From Candidatus Parcubacteria bacterium (GTDB taxonomy: Bacteria > Patescibacteriota > Patescibacteriia > Patescibacteriales > UBA12075), in the NCBI GenBank assembly GCA_023132155.1, contig JAGLYP010000016.1:1-58446 (forward strand): a DNA stretch of 58,446 bases, read 5' to 3'. A program made the translations under genes and the position numbers. The notes below the pieces were generated by a model. It saw only the letters and a program-made list of their open reading frames with translations, was not told where the DNA came from and did no database searches. Every line of letters starts with the position of its first letter. Position 1 is the first letter of the stretch. Positions 44,683 through 50,612 of this stretch are shown here, piece by piece.

Positions 44683-46596
44683 ATGTTTTCTCTTCACAAA
44701 AAAAATAATTTATTAAAATGGCCGCTTATGACAACGGCTGTTTTTTTAACTATCGCGATTATTTTAGCGGGATTTTATTTTTCTTTTACCCATTATTATA
44801 AAGACAAAATATACCCTGGAATTTTTGTGGGAAATATTAATTTAAGCGGATTAAGCGGCAATCAAGCGCTTAGCTTTGTTAATCGAAAAATAGACAATAT
44901 TAATCAAAATGGCATTACATTTAAGTACTACAACCAAGAAACAATATTTCTGCCAATGGTTGCGTCCGTGGAAAGTGATTTAGTTTATCAAATTGTTAAT
45001 TTTGATGTTGAAAAAAGCATATCCAACGCAATGCAAATCGGAAGAAGCGATAATATTAAAAATAATATTTTACAAATCATTAAAAATTATCTTAAAAATA
45101 CGAATCTAAAAATAACTTTCACAATAAATGAAGATGAAATTAATGCTTTTTTTGATAATAACTTCTCTCATTTTGCCACGCCGGCTAAAAACGCCGAACT
45201 GACATACGAAGAAAAAGCATACAGTAAAATTTTAAATTTTTCAGTTAAAAAAGAAGAATACGGACAAATTCTTGATTATGAAAAAGCGTTAAAACAATTA
45301 AAAAATAATCTCGCGAATTTAAGCGATCAAAATATTAAAATTAGCGCTAACATTAATTATCCGGAAATATTTGAAAAAGATTGCTTAAACATTGAGGCTA
45401 AAGCCAATAAAATCATTAACCGCCTGCCATTAAAACTTTTCCATGAAAATAATAAATGGAATTTAAACCATGATGACGTTTTAAGCCGGTTAACGCTTAA
45501 AGAAAATAATCAAAAAATCATTGTCGGCCTAAATATTGCCACAACCAGCGCCTATCTTGAAAAATTTATTGCCCCGAAAATCAATATTGAACCGATTGAC
45601 GCCAAATTTGAAATTGTTGACGGCAAAGTAAAAGAATTTCAAGTTTCACGGGATGGATTGACTTTAGACGCAAAAAACAGCGCCTGCGCTATTGAGAATA
45701 TTTTATTAAATTCCACCTCAAGCCGCGTGGATTTAATAGCGCTCGTTGAAAAAAGCAAATTAAACACATCCGAAATAAACGGTTTTGGCATAACGGAAAT
45801 TATCGGCACCGGACACTCCAGTTTTGCCGGTTCTCCGCGAAATAGGCGACATAATATAAAGGTTGGAGCGGATGCTTTAAACGGCATATTAATTAAGCCC
45901 GGAGATGAATTCTCTTTAGTTAAGACTTTAGGCGAAATTAACGCGAAATCAGGCTATCTGCCGGAACTTGTTATTAAGGAAAATAAAACCATACCTGAAT
46001 ACGGCGGCGGACTATGCCAAATCGGAACTACGGTTTTTCGCTCTACGATTGAATCCGGACTGCCGGTTACAATGCGCCGCAATCATTCTTATCGGGTTTC
46101 ATATTACGAACCTGCCGGCACCGATGCCACCATTTACAACCCTTGGCCTGATTACCGTTTTGCCAATGACACAAAAAACCATATTTTAATCCAATCACGT
46201 ATTGAAGGCGACGATTTATACTTTGATTTTTGGGGAACTGATGATGGGCGAACTGCCACGCATACTTACCCTGTTATTTATAATATAGCAAGGCCGGGTC
46301 CGACCAAAATAATCAAAACCCTTGATTTAAAACCCGGAGAAAAAAAATGCACCGAACACGCGCATAACGGAGCCGATGCTTATTTTGACTACACGGTAAC
46401 TTATTCAAAAAATAATCCTCCATCCGCAATCAAAGAAAAAAAAGAAGCAGAAGAAAAAATAAACGATGAAGATTATATTATTGAAAAAAGATTCAAATCT
46501 CATTACGTTCCTTGGCGCGCTGTATGCTTAGTCGGCGTTGAAGAATTAAGTGAAAACAAAACCGCCAGTTCAAGTAAGGAAAGCATTAACGAATAA
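44683..46596 (+). CDS. VanW-family membrane-anchored protein
   Basis: The frame opens with TTG at 44677, but the ATG at 44683 is more likely. The N-terminus holds one transmembrane helix (about residues 14-36). Two PG-binding-4-like domains follow (Y-P-G-I-F-V-G-N-I-N-L-S-G-L-S-G near residue 45, then a second near 210-330). The VanW domain lies at about 365-530, with G-x-S-x-F-A-G-S-x-x-N-R-x-H-N-I, K-P-G-D-E-F-S-L, G-G-G-L-C-Q-I-G-T-T-V-F and M-R-R-N-H-S-Y-R-V. The C-terminal 100 residues are beta-rich with an acidic patch. Members sit outside the membrane and are linked to cell-wall binding, but the activity is not established. The homolog in vancomycin clusters gives the name only, so resistance should not be inferred. 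Confidence 0.93.
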   Translation: MFSLHKKNNLLKWPLMTTAVFLTIAIILAGFYFSFTHYYKDKIYPGIFVGNINLSGLSGNQALSFVNRKIDNINQNGITFKYYNQETIFLPMVASVESDLVYQIVNFDVEKSISNAMQIGRSDNIKNNILQIIKNYLKNTNLKITFTINEDEINAFFDNNFSHFATPAKNAELTYEEKAYSKILNFSVKKEEYGQILDYEKALKQLKNNLANLSDQNIKISANINYPEIFEKDCLNIEAKANKIINRLPLKLFHENNKWNLNHDDVLSRLTLKENNQKIIVGLNIATTSAYLEKFIAPKINIEPIDAKFEIVDGKVKEFQVSRDGLTLDAKNSACAIENILLNSTSSRVDLIALVEKSKLNTSEINGFGITEIIGTGHSSFAGSPRNRRHNIKVGADALNGILIKPGDEFSLVKTLGEINAKSGYLPELVIKENKTIPEYGGGLCQIGTTVFRSTIESGLPVTMRRNHSYRVSYYEPAGTDATIYNPWPDYRFANDTKNHILIQSRIEGDDLYFDFWGTDDGRTATHTYPVIYNIARPGPTKIIKTLDLKPGEKKCTEHAHNGADAYFDYTVTYSKNNPPSAIKEKKEAEEKINDEDYIIEKRFKSHYVPWRAVCLVGVEELSENKTASSSKESINE

Positions 46597-46654
46597 AACA
46601 AGAAACCGAGTTTCCAATTTTTTTTAAAAAAATTGGAAACTCGGTTTCTTGTTC
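46597..46654. terminator. long bidirectional hairpin terminator after the VanW gene
   Basis: AACAAGAAACCGAGTTTCC and its exact inverse GGAAACTCGGTTTCTTGTT flank a T8/A7 centre, giving about 27 paired bases, with CTATTTTTT after. It starts one base past the VanW stop and also faces the ncRNA at 46674-46810. Confidence 0.8.
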
Positions 46655-46673
46655 TATTTTTTATCTTTAATGA

Positions 46674-46810
46674 AAAAACCGGCTTAAGCGGGTTAGGCAA
46701 GAAATTTTCGTATGAAATTTTTTAGTTCTAGAACCGAAAAATCCAAACGAGAAAATCCCCATGCTTGTCGTGCCTGACCCGCTAAAACCGGTTTTCTCTT
46801 TTTTGCTTGA
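46674..46810 (-). ncRNA. candidate rod-shaped structured RNA of unknown family
   Basis: It has its own promoter (46817-46845) and ends in a T run. The two ends pair: CCGGTTTTAGCGGGTCAGGC with GCCTAACCCGCTTAAGCCGG, 19 or more pairs in 21 positions, extended by AAAA/TTTT. The middle forms further A/T stems topped by a GTTCTAGAAC hairpin, and CGACAAGCATGGGG is left as a one-sided loop. No start codon with a ribosome binding site begins a sizeable frame in it. It lacks the conserved SRP RNA loop and matches no tmRNA or RNase P core that I can recall. A 6S-like or new regulatory RNA is possible. Confidence 0.6.
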
Positions 46811-46816
46811 TTTGTA

Positions 46817-46845
46817 ACATTAGCATACAATTAAACGCTTGTCAA
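46817..46845 (-). promoter_or_regulatory. promoter of the candidate ncRNA
   Basis: The minus strand has TTGACA (46840-46845), a 17-base spacer ending in TGC, and TAATGT (46817-46822). The architecture is the same as at 38724 and 49363. Confidence 0.7.
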
Positions 46846-47027
46846 GGGCTTTTTTGCTTTTTTATATACATTTTGCTAAAATTAGGTAAAAAATATTAAA
46901 ATATTTTCTTTCAAAACATATATGCTTCAATATTATAGTATAACATTTGATTGTTAGTGATGGGTTAAAAACAATCTCTATAAATTTACTAATTTAAACT
47001 AAACACTCAAACTAATAAACTCAATTG

Positions 47028-47130
47028 AGCGGGTGAAAGCGTTAAATATTGCTTTCACCCGTTAAATTTTTGGCGCTGTTGTCTCTTTGTCCGCAAACGC
47101 GCCTTTGTTTGCGAGAGAGAATAAATAATA
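47028..47130. terminator. two hairpins after the VWA operon
   Basis: CGGGTGAAAGC at 47030 pairs with GCTTTCACCCG at 47051, followed by TTAAATTTTT on the plus strand. A second stem, GTCCGCAAAC / GTTTGCGAGAG, lies at about 47089-47121, directly after the stop of the VWA gene. Neither has a long T run on the minus strand, so termination is plausible but not certain. Nothing else is visible in 46846-47134. Confidence 0.45.
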
Positions 47131-47134
47131 CAGA

Positions 47135-47707
47135 TTAGTTAAGCAACAGCACTGAATTGGCTATTGCTTCTCCAAACTCCCTTTGTGAAACTTTAATTCC
47201 CAAATCTTTCAGGGAAGCAAGTTTCTTTAAAAACTCTTTATCCGCGTCGTCTGTTCCTATGCAGATGATCTTAATTCCGCACTCTTTTGCAGAGGACGCG
47301 ATCTTGAGAGTTTTTTGCCGATTATCCGGTGCGCCGTCAGTGGCTATGACGATTGTTTTGTCGCCACTTTTTGGCATATTTTCAACAGCCATGGCGATAG
47401 CATCGGCCATATTGGTTGAGCCGTTAGCCTCTACTTCGCTAAGAGCACCCATTTCCACTAAATGAGGCTGGCTTGAAAACGTAACCAAGCCTACTTTTTT
47501 TTCGGAAATAACAGTCTTTTTGGCAAAATTTGCAATCCCGTTTTTTGCCTGCCCAAGCTTATCTCCGGCCATACTTCCTGAACAATCCAGTAACATATAG
47601 ACTGTATCAGGATCAGGTAAATACTTTGCCCTAATTGCCTTTAACTGCGCAGATGCCGAAACCACTTCTTGCCCTGAGCCACTTTTTACTAATCTCAGTA
47701 ATGCCAT
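47135..47707 (-). CDS. von Willebrand factor A domain protein (190 aa)
   Basis: A stand-alone VWA domain preceded by about 35 residues. The metal-binding MIDAS is complete: D-C-S-G-S at about residue 42, N-G-S-T-N-M-A-D-A at about 95 and A-T-D-G-A-P-D at about 117. There is no signal peptide or transmembrane helix, so it is cytoplasmic. AGGAGGAAATAAA precedes the ATG and overlaps the end of the gene upstream. It is the last gene of a four-gene operon with a J-domain protein. VWA domains mediate metal-dependent protein contacts, and intracellular ones often work with chaperone-like ATPases. No ATPase is encoded here, so the partner may be the cell's Hsp70. Confidence 0.9.
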   Translation of the reverse strand: MALLRLVKSGSGQEVVSASAQLKAIRAKYLPDPDTVYMLLDCSGSMAGDKLGQAKNGIANFAKKTVISEKKVGLVTFSSQPHLVEMGALSEVEANGSTNMADAIAMAVENMPKSGDKTIVIATDGAPDNRQKTLKIASSAKECGIKIICIGTDDADKEFLKKLASLKDLGIKVSQREFGEAIANSVLLLN

Positions 47708-47708
47708 T

Positions 47709-47939
47709 TTATTTCCTCCTCATCATTTTGCCAATGATCTCACTATGAGCGTTTAAGAAAGCGGTGTAAAAATCATCATAACTGCAAACACCGGCTTTCT
47801 CTAATTTTTTGGAAATCTCAATAAGCTCCTCTTCTACATCTGCCAGAGCTCCACCCGTTTTCACCGAACGACCAATGGCCATTTTAATTTCCAACTCAAA
47901 ATCGTTGCTCGCCTTATCCATAATTTCCTCTAAAGTCAT
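47709..47939 (-). CDS. small helical protein of the VWA operon (76 aa)
   Basis: Unknown family. It looks all-helical, with acidic patches (V-E-E-E-L-I-E-I-S-K-K-L-E-K) and no membrane segment. AAGGAGGGTGGC precedes the ATG, which overlaps the stop of the J-domain gene by four bases (ATGA type), a sign of translational coupling. The stop lies one base before the VWA gene. It may be an adaptor between the two larger proteins, which is inference from position only. Confidence 0.85.
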   Translation of the reverse strand: MTLEEIMDKASNDFELEIKMAIGRSVKTGGALADVEEELIEISKKLEKAGVCSYDDFYTAFLNAHSEIIGKMMRRK

Positions 47940-48778
47940 GCCACCCTCCTTTCCAAATTCTCATAAGCGCTATTTACAAGCGAGGTTATGTTGTCTGCCG
48001 CTTCGTCTGCCCCTTTCGGCGCCGTGTCCGGATGAATAAGCCTAATTAAGTTTTTATAGGCTTTGGAAATTTCTTCTTTGGAATCATCCGCCTCAACACC
48101 GAGAATATCATAGAAAGTAATACTATCGGAATTTTTAGGCTGCGCCATTTCTTTCAGGGCTAACAAATCCGAAACCGCTTCTTCCAACACTCCTTGAGCT
48201 ACTTCAAATTCTATTTTTCCAGATATAAAATCGTTGTAGCTTTCATGCGATTTTCGCCTAATGGCGTCAACCATTTCTGCCATTTCTTCGTCCGCTAGAG
48301 GAATCAGTTTAGAGCTTTCTTTTTTTACTCGGTGAATTAGATGCCCCGCAACTTTCCTCTGGGTTTTTTTATTGATCCTATCGCTACCTTTTTCTACTAC
48401 TATTTTCTCTTGTCCAAAACTGCCTAATATTTCTTCAAATTTTTTACCCTTAAGATAAAAAACTTCTTTCAGGGCAATTTGGCGATTCATTTCGTATACT
48501 CTTATTTCTTCGCCACCTATACTTTTAAAAGTTATTACCACGCAGCCTTTCATGATACAAGGAAAAGAAAATTTTCCGTTTAACGTTTCCCTCCCTTGGT
48601 TTACTACAAACATTTCTTTTTGCTCTTCGCAAATATGGACTTCCGAAAAAAAACTTTTATCCTCTAACTCCAGAATACTCCCTTCCGCCATTTTTCTGAA
48701 ATACTTTCTTATTATCGGACTCGGTTCTGTTACTTCCTTTGTGTACATAGGCACATACCACTGAGTATCAATATTCAT
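47936..48778 (-). CDS. J-domain (DnaJ-like) protein with a novel N-terminal region (280 aa)
   Basis: The C-terminal 65 residues are a J domain: F-Y-D-I-L-G-V, then E-E-I-S-K-A-Y-K-N-L-I-R-L-I-H-P-D-T-A with the H-P-D triad, and A-Y-E-N-L at the end. The first roughly 210 residues match no family I know: a beta-rich part to about residue 125, then charged helices. J domains stimulate Hsp70 ATPase, so the N-terminal part probably selects a client. The J domain being C-terminal is unlike classical DnaJ. The frame extends to 48877, but AAAGGAGATATAAA in front of the ATG at 48778 sets the start. It overlaps the 76-residue gene by 4 bases and follows the membrane gene after 31 bases. Confidence 0.88.
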   Translation of the reverse strand: MNIDTQWYVPMYTKEVTEPSPIIRKYFRKMAEGSILELEDKSFFSEVHICEEQKEMFVVNQGRETLNGKFSFPCIMKGCVVITFKSIGGEEIRVYEMNRQIALKEVFYLKGKKFEEILGSFGQEKIVVEKGSDRINKKTQRKVAGHLIHRVKKESSKLIPLADEEMAEMVDAIRRKSHESYNDFISGKIEFEVAQGVLEEAVSDLLALKEMAQPKNSDSITFYDILGVEADDSKEEISKAYKNLIRLIHPDTAPKGADEAADNITSLVNSAYENLERRVA

Positions 48779-48809
48779 TTTATATCTCCTTTCGTTTTTT
48801 GAGTTTATT

Positions 48810-49157
48810 TTATGCCGTCCATCCCTTTTTAGCATAATGCCAAGAGGTTGTAATTCGTCTCCAACAAAAAAATACAAGCCATAGCGGTGTGGTTATAAGC
48901 CATATTGTTCCTATCGTTGCCCATGTCCAAGGACTCATGTCCATTGTTAATATTCCTGTAAACATAAATGCCAAGGGTGTTGACAACATGCTCATAAACC
49001 CGGCAAAGAAAATTCCCGCAATACAGCTTCCGCCAGACAGATATCTTTCATGCTCTGGGGCATGATGTGCGTTCGTATCAAGCCGCCAGCATTCGCTGTT
49101 TCTCGTACTGCTTGTGCCGTGAAAAAAAATACTCCAAAATCTTTTCAAAAATTTCAT
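48810..49157 (-). CDS. small two-helix membrane protein (115 aa)
   Basis: No family recognised. A basic, aromatic start (K-F-L-K-R-F-W-S-I-F-F) is followed by a polar stretch containing H-H-A-P-E-H-E-R, then two hydrophobic helices at about residues 45-68 and 77-97. AAAAGGAGAAAAAA precedes the ATG. It is the first gene of the operon with the J-domain and VWA genes and lies about 200 bases after a near-consensus promoter. It may anchor the operon's products to the membrane, which is inference. Confidence 0.8.
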   Translation of the reverse strand: MKFLKRFWSIFFHGTSSTRNSECWRLDTNAHHAPEHERYLSGGSCIAGIFFAGFMSMLSTPLAFMFTGILTMDMSPWTWATIGTIWLITTPLWLVFFCWRRITTSWHYAKKGWTA

Positions 49158-49362
49158 TTTTTTCTCCTTTTTTTATTGTTTATTTTATTGTTTATTTTAA
49201 TTTATCCGTGATTAAAAACAATAAAATATTTATTATCTTAAATCACAGATAAATTTATAAACAAAAAAAGAATCTACGACTTTCAACTTTACAAACTTTT
49301 AGCTTTTAACTCATTGTATCTGTATTATTCAGTTGTAAAGAACAATCTTAACTTGATATATC

Positions 49363-49391
49363 ATCATAGCATAATACTAGAATATTGTCAA
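49363..49391 (-). promoter_or_regulatory. near-consensus promoter of the VWA / J-domain operon
   Basis: The minus strand has TTGACA (49386-49391), 17 bases ending in TGC, and TATGAT (49363-49368). The leader to the ATG at 49157 is about 200 nt, AT-rich, with no clear fold. Confidence 0.75.
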
Positions 49392-49431
49392 GTCTTTTTG
49401 TAACATAATATATTAAATGTTAGCTAAATAC

Positions 49432-49460
49432 TTGACAAAACAGTCTAAAAACCATATATT
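49432..49460 (+). promoter_or_regulatory. plus-strand promoter upstream of the TrmB-like gene, site 1
   Basis: TTGACA at 49432-49437, 17 bases, TATATT at 49455-49460. It lies back-to-back with the operon promoter on the other strand. Confidence 0.55.
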
Positions 49461-49487
49461 TATTAATAATTATTGTCATTTCGCATA

Positions 49488-49515
49488 TTGACAAAATATT
49501 TAATTATGCTATAAT
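49488..49515 (+). promoter_or_regulatory. plus-strand promoter upstream of the TrmB-like gene, site 2
   Basis: TTGACA at 49488-49493, 16 bases, TGC-TATAAT with the -10 at 49510-49515. This is the closest match to consensus in the window. The predicted leader of about 290 nt would carry the palindromic repeat at 49601-49753. Confidence 0.7.
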
Positions 49516-49600
49516 GATAATAGATTTTTAATTATTTAGGCTCTTTAAATAATTTTGTGAATATTATATTCTTTGTAATTTAAATCAAAAACACTCAATT

Positions 49601-49753
49601 CTGTCATCCTGGAATTTTTATTGGAGCGATAGCGGAAATAAAAATATCCGGGATCCAGGAGTAAAATGCACAAACTACACTTATTTGTTATTGTTTATTT
49701 ATTTCTCGCTCCCCTGGATTCCAGGTTGCGCTTCGCGCCCTTGGAATGACAAT
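49601..49753. repeat. palindromic repeat of the CCTGGAATCCAGG family, copy 2
   Basis: CTGTCATCCTGGAATTTTTA at the left and CTTGGAATGACA at the right, with CCGGGATCCAGGAG and CCCCTGGATTCCAGG inside. It matches the copy at 44215-44370 in reverse orientation, including the AT-rich middle with TTATTTGTTATTGTTTATTT. Confidence 0.85.
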
Positions 49754-49814
49754 TGGAATATGCTAAAAATTGATTACCCAAAAAAATATTTAAAAAGCTA
49801 CTATTTATAATCAA

Positions 49815-50612
49815 ATGTATAAAAACTTATTAAAAAACGCGGGGCTTACTTCTGTTCAGGCTGAAATATATGAATTCCTGCTTAACAACGGCAAATTTAA
49901 GGTTTCTCTGATTGCCAAAAAAACAAAAAGACCGCGCGGAGTGGTCTATAAGGGATTGGATGAATTGCATGATTTAGGCTTGGTTGAAAAAAATGACAAA
50001 CCCAATCAGGTAAGCTTCTTCAAGGCGGAGCACCCCTCCAAACTTGAAAATCTTTTTGAAATCAAAGAAAAAAACATACAAAAAAACAGGCACACATTTG
50101 ACGATGTTTTGCCTGATTTGATATCGCAATTTAATTTAACCGGAAATAAACCCGGTATAAAATTTTATGAAGGTGAAAAAGGAATATTTAAAGCGTTAAA
50201 ACGCATATCCGACAAATTTCAACCTGACTCTGAAATTATATCATTTGTCAAAGTCTTGCCTGAAAAACACGAAAAAAATATGAAACAAGCTTTTGCCGAT
50301 TTTGTAAAAAAGCGAACACGCAAAAATGTAAAAACCAGAGTAATCGCTTTTAACACCGAAGCGGGAAAGAATTTAAAAGAAAATGATGATAAAAATTTAA
50401 GAGAAACCAAATTAGCTTCAGCTGAAGATATGCCCCTTGACTTTCCCGGAGGAGAACTCTTCGTTTATGAAAATAAATTTTGCACAATTACCGTGGAAAA
50501 CGGCATGAACTTCGCTTTTATTATTGAAAATAAAGCTATCAGCCAATTGCTGAAAGCTTTTTTTGAGCTTCAGTGGAAGCTCTTAAGCCCTTCTCCTCAA
50601 GACCGTGATTAA
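49815..50612 (+). CDS. TrmB-like transcriptional regulator
   Basis: 265 residues. The N-terminal winged helix (about 1-75) reads L-T-S-V-Q-A-E-I-Y-E-F-L-L, S-L-I-A-K-K-T, R-G-V-V-Y-K-G-L-D-E-L and G-L-V-E-K, typical of TrmB. The C-terminal part has G-I-K-F-Y-E-G-E-K-G-I and F-P-G-G-E-L-F-V-Y-E-N-K, as in the TrmB sensor domain. Members bind DNA and respond to a small ligand, often a sugar, but the ligand here is unknown. The last 74 bases overlap tail-to-tail with the large gene at 50539. No Shine-Dalgarno site. Two upstream promoters are possible. Such regulators are common in Patescibacteria. Confidence 0.9.
   Translation: MYKNLLKNAGLTSVQAEIYEFLLNNGKFKVSLIAKKTKRPRGVVYKGLDELHDLGLVEKNDKPNQVSFFKAEHPSKLENLFEIKEKNIQKNRHTFDDVLPDLISQFNLTGNKPGIKFYEGEKGIFKALKRISDKFQPDSEIISFVKVLPEKHEKNMKQAFADFVKKRTRKNVKTRVIAFNTEAGKNLKENDDKNLRETKLASAEDMPLDFPGGELFVYENKFCTITVENGMNFAFIIENKAISQLLKAFFELQWKLLSPSPQDRD

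Noticed and set aside
44683-46596. Vancomycin resistance function for the VanW gene
   Set aside because: VanW-domain proteins are widespread without resistance, and no vanA/H/X-type genes are present.
48779-48877. Upstream extension of the J-domain gene
   Set aside because: It would overlap the membrane-protein gene and lacks a ribosome binding site; AAAGGAGATATAAA precedes the ATG at 48778.
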